Shown: piece after piece, positions 41,532 to 50,682 of the stretch | How positions within the stretch are numbered: position 1 is the first letter of the stretch | Layout of the letters: every line of letters begins with the position of its first letter | Assembly (NCBI RefSeq): GCF_036625195.1 | Contig: NZ_JAZKUG010000001.1 | Coordinates: forward strand, 1,550,001-1,614,000 | Direction of reading: 5' to 3' | DNA from: Accumulibacter sp. | GTDB taxonomy: Bacteria > Pseudomonadota > Gammaproteobacteria > Burkholderiales > Rhodocyclaceae | DNA: 64,000 nucleotides | Notes under the pieces: generated by a model | What the model was told of the DNA's origin: nothing | Seen by the model: the letters and a program-made list of their open reading frames with translations, nothing else | Database searches by the model: none | Made by a program: the position numbers and the translations under genes

Positions 41532-41752
41532 GTTCTTCCCTTCGCTGCTGGTGTGTCGGATGAGGCGACGTCGTGGTGCGAGTCACCGCAGGCCTTCCGC
41601 AGGCGACTGCGGTGAGCCCGCAGTCTACATCCGCAACGGGCTTGCAGTACAGTCCGCTGCTGCGGGCGCGGCCACTGGCAGCGGGCAGGCGACAGCCTTG
41701 CCAATCGCCCGCATCAGGATGGCGGCGACACGCCGACAGCCGGTAGAGAAAA

Positions 41753-41804
41753 GGCCCGGCAGTGGCAGGAAAGCGCCGAGGCGCCTCGCTGCCACTGCCG
41801 GGCC
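41753..41804 (-). terminator. intrinsic terminator downstream of actP
   Basis: On the minus strand a perfect 16-base stem, GGCCCGGCAGTGGCAG paired with CTGCCACTGCCGGGCC, around a 20-base loop, followed by TTTTCTCT. It is the second of two hairpins after actP. Confidence 0.8.
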
Positions 41805-41807
41805 GGC

Positions 41808-41837
41808 GCCGTGGCTGACTGACTACTCAGCCACGGC
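41808..41837 (-). terminator. first hairpin downstream of actP
   Basis: Perfect 11-base stem GCCGTGGCTGA with TCAGCCACGGC and an 8-base loop, 15 bases after the actP stop. It has no T tract of its own, so it may protect the 3' end or work together with the terminator at 41753-41804. Confidence 0.6.
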
Positions 41838-41852
41838 CCTGGGGTGCCCCGC

Positions 41853-43580
41853 TCAGTGACCCGATGCCGTCGCGGCTCCGAGGCCCGTTTCCGAGCGGAC
41901 CTTCTGTGCCGGATACAACGAACGCTCGAGCTTGGCCTGGGCGCTGTTGTCCATCTTCGACACCAGATAGATCACCGCGAAGGCTGCGGTCATCGAGAAC
42001 AGTGCCGGCGACGAGTAGGGGAACCAGGCGCTCCCTTTCGGGTTCTTCAGCACGGCCTCCCAGACGGAAGCCGAGAGGATCGTCAGCCCCACCGAGAGGA
42101 CGAGGCCAACGACACCACCAGCCACCGCGCCCTTGGTCGTGCAATCCTTCCACAACACCGACATGAAGAGTACCGGGAAGTTGGCCGAGCAGGCGATGGC
42201 GAAGGCGAGCATCACCATGTAGGCGACGTTCTCCTTCTCGAAGGCAATCCCGAGGAAGACCGCGATGATGCCGAGGCAGACAGTAGTGATCTTCGAGACG
42301 CGCAGTTCCGACGCGGAATCGGCGTTGCCATGCTTGAACACCGTCGCATACAGGTCATGCGAGACGGCCGAAGCGCCCGACAGCGTCAGGCCGGCAACGA
42401 CCGCCAGGATCGTCGCGAAGGCGACTGCCGAGATGAAGCCGAGGAAGACATTGCCACCGACCGCGTTCGACAGGTGGATGGCGGCCATGTTGCCGCCGCC
42501 ACGCAGGCCGTCCCAGACCGGCTTGCCGTCGGCGCCGACCGCCTGCACGCCATCGACCATCTTCGGCACGTAGTAGGCCGCCGGATCCTGCGTCAGCATG
42601 ACGATGGCGCCAAAGCCGATGATGAAGGTCAGGATGTAGAAATAGCCGATCCAGGTCGTCGCCCAGCCGACGGACTTGCGGGCTTCCTTGGCACTGGGCA
42701 CGGTGAAGAAGCGCATCAGGATGTGCGGCAGGCCTGCGGTACCGAACATCAGCGCCATGCCGACCGAGATCGCCGAGACCGGGTCCTTGATCAGCGCACC
42801 CGGAGCCATGATCGCCCCATGTTTGGCATGTACCTCGACCGCCTTGGCGAACAACGCCTCGGGATTGAAGCCGAACTGGAAGAGAACGGCCAGCGCCATG
42901 AAGGTGGCACCGGTCAGCAGCATGATGGCCTTGATGATCTGCACCCAGGTGGTCGCCGTCATGCCGCCGAAGAGCACGTAGCACATCATCAGCACGCCGA
43001 CGATGATCACCGCGACCGTGTACTCGAGACCGAACAGCACCTTGATCAACTGCCCGGCGCCAACCATCTGGGCGATCATGTAGAAGGCCACGACGACCAG
43101 CGAACCGGTCGCGGCGAAGCTGCGCATCGGGACCTGGGCAAAGCGGTAGGCGGCGACGTCGGCAAAGGTGAACTTGCCGAGATTGCGCAACCGTTCGGCC
43201 ATGAGGAAGGTGATCACCGGCCAGCCGACGAGCCAGCCGATCGAGAAGATCAGTCCGTCGAAGCCGTTGGCGAATACCAGGCCGGAGATTCCCAGGAACG
43301 ACGCAGCCGACATGTAGTCACCGGCAATCGCCAGGCCGTTTTGAAAGCCGGTAATGCCGCCGCCGGCGGTGTAGAAATCGGCTGCCGACTTGGTCCGTGC
43401 CGCTGCCCATTTGGTGATGCCAAGCGTGATGGCCACGAAGCCGGCGAACATGGCAATCGCCACCCAGTTCGTCGCCTGCTTGGTGGTGTTGCCGAGATCG
43501 GCTCCGGCCGCGAGAGCGCCGCCGGCAACCAGCACTCCGGCGGCAAGAAGCAGGGTGTTGCGCATCGATTGGCTGATCAT
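41853..43580 (-). CDS. actP: cation/acetate symporter ActP
   Basis: A 575-residue sodium:solute symporter of the SSS family that takes up acetate and related short acids. The start ATG 43580 overlaps the DUF485 stop; then a cleavable-looking N-terminal helix (NTLLLAAGVLVAGGALAAGA) and about 13 membrane helices. Segments such as AADFYTAGGGITGFQNGLAI, AGDYMSAASFLGISGLVFAN and GLTLSGASAVSHDLYATVFK are diagnostic for ActP. The ending with many charged residues is usual. It is paired with the DUF485 gene as in the E. coli yjcH-actP pair. Confidence 0.95.
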   Translation of the reverse strand: MISQSMRNTLLLAAGVLVAGGALAAGADLGNTTKQATNWVAIAMFAGFVAITLGITKWAAARTKSAADFYTAGGGITGFQNGLAIAGDYMSAASFLGISGLVFANGFDGLIFSIGWLVGWPVITFLMAERLRNLGKFTFADVAAYRFAQVPMRSFAATGSLVVVAFYMIAQMVGAGQLIKVLFGLEYTVAVIIVGVLMMCYVLFGGMTATTWVQIIKAIMLLTGATFMALAVLFQFGFNPEALFAKAVEVHAKHGAIMAPGALIKDPVSAISVGMALMFGTAGLPHILMRFFTVPSAKEARKSVGWATTWIGYFYILTFIIGFGAIVMLTQDPAAYYVPKMVDGVQAVGADGKPVWDGLRGGGNMAAIHLSNAVGGNVFLGFISAVAFATILAVVAGLTLSGASAVSHDLYATVFKHGNADSASELRVSKITTVCLGIIAVFLGIAFEKENVAYMVMLAFAIACSANFPVLFMSVLWKDCTTKGAVAGGVVGLVLSVGLTILSASVWEAVLKNPKGSAWFPYSSPALFSMTAAFAVIYLVSKMDNSAQAKLERSLYPAQKVRSETGLGAATASGH

Positions 43581-43894
43581 TTCTGGTTGGCCTCCTTGAT
43601 CACTTGGGCGGTCATCTCGTCGAAATCCGAGTTCGCCTTGCGCACATAGACGTTGGTGATGGCGATGGTGAACACGATCACGCCAACACCCAGAGGGATG
43701 CCGATCGTCATCACCATCCCCGGAGCCAGCGGCGTTCCCAGCCATTCCTTGTTGAAGGCAATGAGCAGGATGTAGCCGTAGTAGGCGATGATCATCAGAA
43801 TCGACATGAGGATGCTGTAGCTCGTGCGCTTGCTAACCAGCTCGTGGTACTTGGGATTGGCTTCAATCCGTGCAACGATGTCGTCGTTGGCCAT
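43577..43894 (-). CDS. DUF485 membrane protein (YjcH-like)
   Basis: A 105-residue protein from ATG 43894, preceded by AAGGAAGGAAG. It has two membrane helices (SILMSILMIIAYYGYILLIA and VMTIGIPLGVGVIVFTIAIT) and the pattern NPKYHELVSKRTSYSILMSI typical of DUF485, the small partner of ActP. Its stop overlaps the actP start by four bases. A longer frame to 44020 has no family support. Confidence 0.93.
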   Translation of the reverse strand: MANDDIVARIEANPKYHELVSKRTSYSILMSILMIIAYYGYILLIAFNKEWLGTPLAPGMVMTIGIPLGVGVIVFTIAITNVYVRKANSDFDEMTAQVIKEANQK

Positions 43895-44276
43895 GTGTCT
43901 TCCTTCCTTGTTTTGGGTGGACAGCCTGTGTTGATGTGGACTGCGCCCACGAGCATAGGACTCACTCCTTACCCCATCCTTACAGGACGACTTCTCGCGG
44001 AATGCCTGCTTGCGAACCATCGCCGACCCGGCGCGCGGTCGACAACGAGCTCATGCAGCCCACCCGGCTGGCGTTTGGCAACGCCAGGGCGACTGTACGG
44101 GTGTTGGGTGGCACCTGCTGCGGCCAGGCGGTGGTCACGGCCGAGCACCCCGGGGCCGGAACGACCGTTAACGCCGCCGGCGCTCGAAGTCTCCGCCGCA
44201 GTGGCAACAATTTCACGGTCAGCAGGCCTCTTCTGGTTAGAATTGGACTCCACGACCAGCCCCCGACTCCGCCAAG
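43895..44276. other. 382-base divergent intergenic region
   Basis: Lies between the DUF485-actP operon and the acyl-CoA ligase gene and should hold both promoters. No supported gene; I could not identify convincing promoter boxes by eye. Confidence 0.4.
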
Positions 44277-45911
44277 ATGAACGATGCCAGTCTGCTCCCC
44301 GACCTGATCCGCCGCTCGGCAAGTCGCCAGCCTGAATCCTCGGCGCTGGGTTGTGGCGGTCGGTCGATGAGTTACGGCGAACTGCAGTGCGCGGTCGACG
44401 GCTTTGCCAGCGGTCTACTGGAGCTGGGCCTGCAACGCGGCGAAAGGGTCGCCATCTACCTCGAGAAGCGCCTGGAGACGGTCGTCGCCAGTTTCGGTGC
44501 CACCGCCGCGGGCTGCGTCTTCGTGCCGCTGAATCCACTGCTCAAGGCGGAGCAGGTCGCCTACATCATGCGCGACTGCAACGTGCGCGCGTTGGTCAGC
44601 TCCAGCGAACGCCTCGCCCTGCTGACGCCCGTACTGTCCTCATGTCACGACCTGCGCCATCTGATCGTCGTCAACAGCCGGGCCGCGGCCAGCAGTGGGA
44701 GCCCGCTCGTCCGAATCGACTGGGACGAACTGGTGCAGGCCCCTGTGCAAGGGGGGCACCGGGTCATCGACACCGACATGGCGGCGATCCTGTACACCTC
44801 GGGCAGCACGGGGAAACCGAAAGGCGTCGTCCTCTCGCACCGCAACATGGTCGCCGGTGCCATCAGCGTCGCCGGCTATCTCGAGAACAACGCCGACGAC
44901 ACCCTGCTGGCGGCCCTGCCGCTGTCCTTCGACGCCGGCTTCAGCCAGTTGACGACCGCCTTCCACGTCGGCGCCCGCGTCGTCCTGCTGAACTATCTGC
45001 TGCCGCAGGATGTCCTCAAGGCAATGGCGCGCGAGCGGGTCAGCGGACTCACGGCCGTGCCGCCACTGTACATCCAGTTGTCGCAGCTGGAGTGGCCAGT
45101 GGTCATCAGCGAGCAGTTGCGCTATTTCGCCAACACCGGCGGCCGCATGCCGCGCGAGACCCTGGCCGCCTTGCGGGCACGGTTGCCGAACAGCAAGCCC
45201 TACCTGATGTACGGTCTGACCGAGGCGTTCCGGTCGACCTTCCTGCCCCCGGAGGAGGTCGACCGGCGGCCCGATTCGATCGGCAAGGCGATCCCCAATG
45301 CGGAGATCCTGGTCCTGCGGGAGGACGGGTCACCCTGCGTCGCCAACGAGCCGGGGGAACTGGTCCATCGCGGTGCGCTCGTCGGGCTCGGATACTGGAA
45401 CGACCGGGAGAAGACGAGCGAGCGCTACAAAGCCCTGCCAGCCGGCGTGGCCGGTCGCGATGGCGGCCTGGTGCTGCCGGAGATCGCCGTCTTCTCCGGC
45501 GATACGGTCCGGATGGACGAAGAGGGCTTCCTCTATTTCATCGGCCGGCGCGACGAAATGATCAAGACATCCGGCTACCGGGTCAGTCCGACCGAGGTCG
45601 AGGAAATCGTCTATGCAACTCGCCTGGTCGGTGAGTGTGTGGCCTTCGGCGTCGACCACCCGACGCTTGGCCAGGCGATTCAGCTGATCGCCACTCCTGC
45701 CGACGGCGACCACCTCGACTGCGAGCGGCTGCTCGCCGAATGTCGCCAGAGAATGCCCGCCTACATGGTGCCGGCGGGCGTGAGCCCGCGGCACGGACCC
45801 CTGCCGCGCAACCCCAACGGCAAGCTCGACCGCAAGAGTCTGGCAGCCGGGCTCCTTCCCGCTGCAGGGGCCTGCGCGGCGACGACCGCGCTCACCGCCG
45901 GGTCGGCATGA
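44277..45911 (+). CDS. acyl-CoA ligase (AMP-forming), exosortase A-associated
   Basis: A 544-residue ANL-superfamily enzyme. Phosphate-binding loop AAILYTSGSTGKPKGVVLSH, the hinge region YFIGRRDEMIKTSGYRVSPT with the A8 motif, and the catalytic lysine near the end in PNGKLDRKSLAAG. Segment SLSFDAGFSQLTTAFHVGAR and YGLTEAFRSTFLPPEEVDRR fit the ligase_PEP_1 type found with exosortase A EPS clusters. Together with the decarboxylase that follows it is a marker pair of such loci, where an acyl or aminoacyl group is thought to be loaded on a carrier protein. A carrier gene is not evident between them. Confidence 0.88.
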   Translation: MNDASLLPDLIRRSASRQPESSALGCGGRSMSYGELQCAVDGFASGLLELGLQRGERVAIYLEKRLETVVASFGATAAGCVFVPLNPLLKAEQVAYIMRDCNVRALVSSSERLALLTPVLSSCHDLRHLIVVNSRAAASSGSPLVRIDWDELVQAPVQGGHRVIDTDMAAILYTSGSTGKPKGVVLSHRNMVAGAISVAGYLENNADDTLLAALPLSFDAGFSQLTTAFHVGARVVLLNYLLPQDVLKAMARERVSGLTAVPPLYIQLSQLEWPVVISEQLRYFANTGGRMPRETLAALRARLPNSKPYLMYGLTEAFRSTFLPPEEVDRRPDSIGKAIPNAEILVLREDGSPCVANEPGELVHRGALVGLGYWNDREKTSERYKALPAGVAGRDGGLVLPEIAVFSGDTVRMDEEGFLYFIGRRDEMIKTSGYRVSPTEVEEIVYATRLVGECVAFGVDHPTLGQAIQLIATPADGDHLDCERLLAECRQRMPAYMVPAGVSPRHGPLPRNPNGKLDRKSLAAGLLPAAGACAATTALTAGSA

Positions 45912-46071
45912 TGGACTTGAGACTTCCCCGTCGGCACCGCCGGCGGCTGAGGTGGGCGTTGGCCCGATTGGCCAGACCGGGCGCGAACCAGCAGCACACG
46001 ACGATCCGACAACCCTGCAAGGCCAGCCACCGGTGACCAACAGCGAACGAACCCACCCTGCACACGCGCCG

Positions 46072-47277
46072 ATGCACCAGTTCCCGGTCGTCGACGGCGA
46101 ACTCGTCATCGGCGGCGTGTCCCTCAGCCGCCTCGCCGCGCGGGTCGGCCGAACGCCCTTCTACGCCTACGACCGGCGACTGCTGGAAGCCAGGGTGAGG
46201 GAGCTGCGCTCGTCGCTACCGGCCGGCTTGAAGCTGCACTATGCCATGAAGGCCAACCCGATGCCCGCTCTCGTCTGCCACATGGCGAGACTCGTCGACG
46301 GCATCGACGTCGCCTCGGCCGGGGAACTCAGGGTGGCCCTCGATGCCGGCGCCGATCCAGCGGAGATCAGTTTTGCCGGTCCGGGAAAGGGTCCCGGCGA
46401 ACTGCGACAGGCAGTTGCCGCCGGCATCCTGATCAACATCGAGTCGCCGCGCGAGATTCCCGAACTGGTTGCGATCAGCAGCGATACCGGTTGCGCGGCG
46501 CGCGTCGCCGTCCGCGTCAATCCCGACTTCGAGCTGAAGAGTTCGGGCATGAAGATGGGGGGCGGAGCCAGGCAATTCGGGGTGGACGCCGAACAGGTGC
46601 CGGAACTCCTCGCCGAGATCGGCCGCAGCGGGCTGGGTTTCGAGGGTTTTCATCTCTTCGCCGGGTCGCAGAACCTGCGTGCCGAAGCGATCGTCGAAGC
46701 GCAGTGCAAAAGCTACGAACTGGCCCTCGAGCTCGCTCGCTTCGCGCCAGCGGAGATACGCTTCCTCAATCTGGGTGGCGGCTTTGGCATTCCCTATTTC
46801 CCGGGCGAGAATCGCCTCGATCTGGCGACGGTCGCCGCAGGGTTGTCGGTGATCGCAGAGCGCGCGGCGCGGGAGTTGCCAGCTGCCCGTCTGGTCATCG
46901 AACTTGGCCGCTATCTCGTCGGCGAGGCCGGCATTTATGTCACCCGGATCATCGATCGCAAGCTGTCACGCGGTCAGGTCTTCCTCGTCGTTGATGGCGG
47001 GCTGCATCACCATCTTGCGGCCTCGGGCAATTTTGGCCAAGTGATCCGCAAGAACTACCCGGTGACGATCGGCAACCGGATCGGCGCGCCGACCAGCATC
47101 GCGGCTTCGGTCGTTGGCCCGTTGTGTACGCCGCTCGACCTGCTCGCCGATCGCATGCCGCTGGCCGATGCCCAACCGGGCGATCTGGTGGTCATCTTCC
47201 AGTCCGGTGCGTACGGCTTCTCCGCCAGCCCACAGAGTTTCCTCGGTCATCCCTCCTGCGTCGAGATCATCGTCTGA
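46072..47277 (+). CDS. PLP-dependent decarboxylase, exosortase A system-associated
   Basis: About 401 residues of an alanine-racemase-fold decarboxylase related to DAP and ornithine decarboxylases. The PLP lysine is in LHYAMKANPMPALVCHMARL, the phosphate-binding glycines in FLNLGGGFGIPYFPGE, then ELGRYLVGEAGIYVTRIIDR, DGGLHHHLAASGNFGQVIRK and the C-terminal FQSGAYGFSASPQSFLGHPS. This is the dCO2ase_PEP1 type found next to the exosortase A acyl-CoA ligase. I used ATG 46072 (MHQFPVVDGELVIGG) where homology begins; a GTG at 46033 would add 13 residues. Its substrate in EPS synthesis is unknown. Confidence 0.88.
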   Translation: MHQFPVVDGELVIGGVSLSRLAARVGRTPFYAYDRRLLEARVRELRSSLPAGLKLHYAMKANPMPALVCHMARLVDGIDVASAGELRVALDAGADPAEISFAGPGKGPGELRQAVAAGILINIESPREIPELVAISSDTGCAARVAVRVNPDFELKSSGMKMGGGARQFGVDAEQVPELLAEIGRSGLGFEGFHLFAGSQNLRAEAIVEAQCKSYELALELARFAPAEIRFLNLGGGFGIPYFPGENRLDLATVAAGLSVIAERAARELPAARLVIELGRYLVGEAGIYVTRIIDRKLSRGQVFLVVDGGLHHHLAASGNFGQVIRKNYPVTIGNRIGAPTSIAASVVGPLCTPLDLLADRMPLADAQPGDLVVIFQSGAYGFSASPQSFLGHPSCVEIIV

Positions 47278-47519
47278 GCGCCGTTCGCAGTCAGGCGCTG
47301 CTCGCGAACGAAGCCACACCGGCCCACCACCGCCTCCATGCGACACATCCCAAAAGCCTCTGACTGCCCTCGCCGGCGAGCCATCACCGTACCGCCGCGC
47401 CACCGATCGTTCAGCCCGGGTCGGCGCGACGGCAGTCAGCGCCGCGCCGCGCAACGGGCGTCTGCAGCCTGGGCACCTGGGCACGCTGGCAGGCAAACGC
47501 CACGGCGTCGGAGCGGCGC

Positions 47520-48725
47520 GTGACGGCCCGCGGCGAACCGGGACAGCTGCCCCGCACGCCCTTGCTCGACTGGTCGAGCTTTGCCGGCTCAAGGCGTCTG
47601 ACTGGCGTACACAGCATCGACGATATCGCCAACAACTGCCTGACAACCAGCGGTCGGGCCGCGATCTACCTTGCCTTGCTGCAATTGCGCCTGAACCCGG
47701 GCAGTCTGGTCCTGATTCCCAGCTATCATTGCCCGACGATGGTGGCCCCGGTGATTCTGGCCGGACTGCGGGTAGCCTATTTCGGCATCGGCGCCGACGG
47801 CCTGCCGCAACTCGGAACGATCGATGCTGCAACCGCGGCGCGCGCGAAGGCCATGCTGGTATCGCACTATTTCGGCCTTGCGCGATCGCTGCGAGAGGTG
47901 CGTGAATGGTGTGATGCAAGGCAGATTGCGCTGATCGAGGACTGTGCCCACTGCTATTTCGGCAATGCCGGTGAGCGGCCGGTAGGCACCTGGGGCGACT
48001 TCGCGACGGCCAGTCTGTCGAAGTTCTTCCCGGTCCCCGAAGGTGGTGTATTGGCCTCGGCGAAGAGGCCGATCGTTTCTCCTCACCTCACGCCACAGGG
48101 ACTGAGAGCGGAGGTCAAGGCCTGGGCCGACGTGCTGGAGTCGGCTGTGATTTTCGGCCGCCTGGCGGGTACCCGCTGGCTTCTGGCGGGGCTTTTCGCG
48201 ATCAAGAATCAGATCCACCGCAACCGGGCTGAGCAGCCACTGGAGGAGTCGACGGCTCCGCCCGACATGATGGTCGCCTGTGACATGGGGCGGATCAACC
48301 GAACACCCGCCTCGACTGCGGTCGCGCTGCAGAAGCTGTTGCCACGTGGACGAATCATTGCCCGCCGCCGAGCCAACTATGCCGCCTACGCACGGCATTT
48401 CCGTCAGATCGAGGGAGCATTCCCCCTCTACCCTCACTTGGCCGACGACGCCGTTCCCTACGTCTTTCCGCTCTGGGTCAACGACGCCGACCGTGTGTAT
48501 CACAGCCTGCGGGCATTGGCTCTGCCGGTTTTTCGTTGGGACCGGATCTGGCCCGACACACCCACCCTGGCGGACGACGTCGGGCCTTCCTGGAGCCAGC
48601 ACGTGCTGCAACTGCTCTGCCACCAGGACCTGGGCGAAGCTGACGTGGCACGTACAGCGCTCGCGACGCTCGCTCTGCTGTCATCAGAGGGCCAACCTCC
48701 AGCCGGCGGTGCTGGCCAGAAATAG
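47520..48725 (+). CDS. DegT/DnrJ-like PLP aminotransferase
   Basis: A 401-residue fold-type I PLP protein of the DegT/DnrJ/EryC1/StrS kind. TTSGRAAIYLALLQLRLNPG and VLIPSYHCPTMVAPVILAGL at the N-terminus, the cofactor Asp in ALIEDCAHCYFGNAG (Asp141), and the Schiff-base lysine Lys168 in SLSKFFPVPEGG, with the same five-residue spacing to EGG as in sugar aminotransferases. It should transfer an amino group to a nucleotide-sugar or a related keto compound in polysaccharide synthesis. It starts at GTG 47520, 240 bases after the decarboxylase, and the GNAT-like gene follows 16 bases later. Confidence 0.82.
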   Translation: MTARGEPGQLPRTPLLDWSSFAGSRRLTGVHSIDDIANNCLTTSGRAAIYLALLQLRLNPGSLVLIPSYHCPTMVAPVILAGLRVAYFGIGADGLPQLGTIDAATAARAKAMLVSHYFGLARSLREVREWCDARQIALIEDCAHCYFGNAGERPVGTWGDFATASLSKFFPVPEGGVLASAKRPIVSPHLTPQGLRAEVKAWADVLESAVIFGRLAGTRWLLAGLFAIKNQIHRNRAEQPLEESTAPPDMMVACDMGRINRTPASTAVALQKLLPRGRIIARRRANYAAYARHFRQIEGAFPLYPHLADDAVPYVFPLWVNDADRVYHSLRALALPVFRWDRIWPDTPTLADDVGPSWSQHVLQLLCHQDLGEADVARTALATLALLSSEGQPPAGGAGQK

Positions 48726-48741
48726 AAAGGTGCTCGCGAAG

Positions 48742-49809
48742 ATGCCACCATCACTCGCAATTGTCTGGCAGAACCTACCGGCAGCAGTGCTGCAGCAGGA
48801 GCACGGCCCGTCTTTCGACTGGGACCGCTTGAACCTGCGGCGCGGAAGTCTTCCCTTCCTCGGTTCTGACGCCATCGCGGCTGCCCTCGACTCTTTTGGT
48901 ACGGGCAGCGAAAGGCTGCTTGTCGGCCGACAGGGGCAGAAAATCGTGGCCATGTTCGTGCTTGTGCGAACCTCCGCCGCCGGATGGCAGACGTACCAGC
49001 CATCACAGCTGCCCCTCGGCGCCTGGGTGGCCGATGACACACTGCCGCTGCTTGACCTCGCACGCAGCCTGATTCGCGGGCCGCTCGGCTCCTGCCTCTT
49101 GCTGTCGGTCACGCAGATCGATCCACTGCATGCCGCGCGTTCGCCCGACAGCGCCGACAGCCAGAGCAGCGACTACATCCGCACCGCCTGGACCGAGCTC
49201 CAGGGCAGTTTTGCCGAATACTGGAACCAACGCGGCAAGAACCTCCGCCAGAACATGCGCAAGCAGAGGAACCGGCTGGCTGCAGAGGGGATCAGCGGAA
49301 GACTTCGCGTCCTCGACCAGCCGCGGGACATGGCGGCGGCAATCGAACGTTATGGCGCACTCGAGAGCGCCGGCTGGAAGGCGGACCGGGGTACCGCCAT
49401 TCATCCCGACAACGCACAAGGGAAGTTCTATCGCCGCCTGCTGGAGTACGCGGCGAGGCGAGGCGAGGCCGTCGTCTTCGAGTACCTGTTCGACGACCGG
49501 GTCGTCGCCTCCAACCTGTGCCTGCGACGCGATGAGGTCCTCGTCATTCTGAAGACGACCTACGACGAGTCGATCCAGTCGTACTCGCCAGCGTTCCTGC
49601 TCAGCCAGGACGCGATCGAGCTCCTTTACCACGAGGGCCGGGTGCGGCGCATCGAGTACTATGGCCGGATGATGGAATGGCACAGCCGCTGGACCGAAAC
49701 CTCACGTGTCCTCTATCACCTGACCCTGTATCGCTGGCCGCTGCTGCTGCAGCTTGCCGCATGGCGCCGGCGGCGAAGACAGGCAGTGGAGTCCCGGTCC
49801 GGCCACTGA
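48742..49809 (+). CDS. GNAT/FemAB-like acyltransferase (BioF2-like)
   Basis: A 355-residue protein. The middle FAEYWNQRGKNLRQNMRKQR and RLAAEGISGRLRVLDQPRDM, then ESAGWKADRGTAIHPDNAQG-KFYRRLL and AVVFEYLFDDRVVASNLCLR fit the double-GNAT fold annotated as GNAT or cellulose biosynthesis CelD/BioF2 family, common in exosortase EPS clusters. It probably attaches an acyl or aminoacyl group to a sugar made by the adjacent aminotransferase. Start at ATG 48742; GTG 48730 is the alternative. The C-terminal RRRRRQAVESRSGH is basic. Confidence 0.82.
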   Translation: MPPSLAIVWQNLPAAVLQQEHGPSFDWDRLNLRRGSLPFLGSDAIAAALDSFGTGSERLLVGRQGQKIVAMFVLVRTSAAGWQTYQPSQLPLGAWVADDTLPLLDLARSLIRGPLGSCLLLSVTQIDPLHAARSPDSADSQSSDYIRTAWTELQGSFAEYWNQRGKNLRQNMRKQRNRLAAEGISGRLRVLDQPRDMAAAIERYGALESAGWKADRGTAIHPDNAQGKFYRRLLEYAARRGEAVVFEYLFDDRVVASNLCLRRDEVLVILKTTYDESIQSYSPAFLLSQDAIELLYHEGRVRRIEYYGRMMEWHSRWTETSRVLYHLTLYRWPLLLQLAAWRRRRRQAVESRSGH

Positions 49810-49904
49810 GCGCGGGCGATTGGCGAGCCTGCAAGAACGGACAACGGGAAACGAAAGACCGGCTCGTGGCCGGTCGTTTCATCGCTGCGATTGACGGATT
49901 CAAA

Positions 49905-49981
49905 TGGTCGGGGCGCCGGGATTCGAACTCGGGACCCCTTGCACCCCATGCAAGTGCGCTACCAGGCTGCGCCACGCCCCG
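49905..49981 (-). tRNA. tRNA-Pro (anticodon GGG)
   Basis: On the minus strand a 77-base cloverleaf: acceptor CGGGGCG paired with CGCCCCG, D-arm GCGCAGCCTGGTAGCGC, anticodon stem CTTGC/GCAAG around the loop ATGGGGT (anticodon GGG), T-arm with GTTCGAATC, and the CCA end encoded. It follows the thrS-to-merR cluster, a frequent position for tRNA-Pro in betaproteobacteria. It is transcribed in the same direction as merR, 37 bases downstream. Confidence 0.97.
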
Positions 49982-50018
49982 ACGAACTTGGGATTATACC
50001 CGAAAACGAGCCCACGAC

Positions 50019-50384
50019 TCAGGGACGCAGGATTTCGGCGATGCTCAGCAGTTCGACCCGCACCTCCTCGAGCGTCAACGCCGAAGCCTTGGCCGCCGCC
50101 TCGACCTCGGCATCTTCCAGGCGATTTCGGGCGCCGCTGATGGTGAAGCCCTGGCTGTAGAGCAACTCGCGTATACGCCGCACCAGCAGGACTTCGTGGT
50201 GTTGATAGTAACGACGGTTGCCACGCCGCTTCACCGGTCGAAGCTGCGCGAACTCCTGCTCCCAGTAGCGCAGGACATGCGGCTTTACGCCGCAGAGTTC
50301 GCTCACCTCACCGATCGTGAAGTAGCGTTTGGCGGGAATGGCCGGCAACGGCTCCGCAGCCGGATCTCTATGACTCGCTTCCAT
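50019..50384 (-). CDS. MerR-family transcriptional regulator
   Basis: A 121-residue protein with the MerR winged-helix: KRYFTIGEVSELCGVKPHVL, RYWEQEFAQLRPVKRRGNRR and YYQHHEVLLVRRIRELLYSQ, then a short helical tail without metal-binding cysteines. This is the small MerR-like protein always seen downstream of ihfA in proteobacteria. Its start overlaps the end of ihfA by 17 bases. Its target is unknown. Confidence 0.93.
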   Translation of the reverse strand: MEASHRDPAAEPLPAIPAKRYFTIGEVSELCGVKPHVLRYWEQEFAQLRPVKRRGNRRYYQHHEVLLVRRIRELLYSQGFTISGARNRLEDAEVEAAAKASALTLEEVRVELLSIAEILRP

Positions 50385-50670
50385 CGTAGGTGTGCTCCAC
50401 CTCGGACTTCAGTTTCTGGCTGGCGTGAAAGGTCACCACCCGCCGCGCGGTGATGGGGATTTCTTCGCCAGTTTTTGGATTTCGACCTGGGCGCTGCGGC
50501 TTGTCCCGCAGCTGGAAATTGCCAAACCCGGACAACTTGACACCGTCACCCCGTTCGAGTGCGTTCCGGATTTCCTCAAAGAACGCCTCGACCATGTCCT
50601 TGGCCTCGCGCTTGTTGAGACCGACCTTGTCGAACAACAAGTCGGCCAGTTCCGCCTTGGTCAGCGTCAT
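50368..50670 (-). CDS. ihfA: integration host factor subunit alpha
   Basis: A 100-residue DNA-bending protein, MTLTKAELADLLFDKVGLNK, RLEAKDMVEAFFEEIRNAL-like helix and the arm GFGNFQLRDKPQRPGRNPKT-GEEIPI with the intercalating proline. I chose ATG 50670 because AAGGG is seven bases before it; ATG 50676 is too close to that site. It lies just 12 bases after pheT, the standard order. Confidence 0.95.
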   Translation of the reverse strand: MTLTKAELADLLFDKVGLNKREAKDMVEAFFEEIRNALERGDGVKLSGFGNFQLRDKPQRPGRNPKTGEEIPITARRVVTFHASQKLKSEVEHTYDGSES

Positions 50671-50682
50671 TCCCATCCCTTC

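Noticed and set aside
41844..43649. Plus-strand frame of 601 codons
   Set aside because: Antisense to actP; His/Asp/Arg-rich with no motif.
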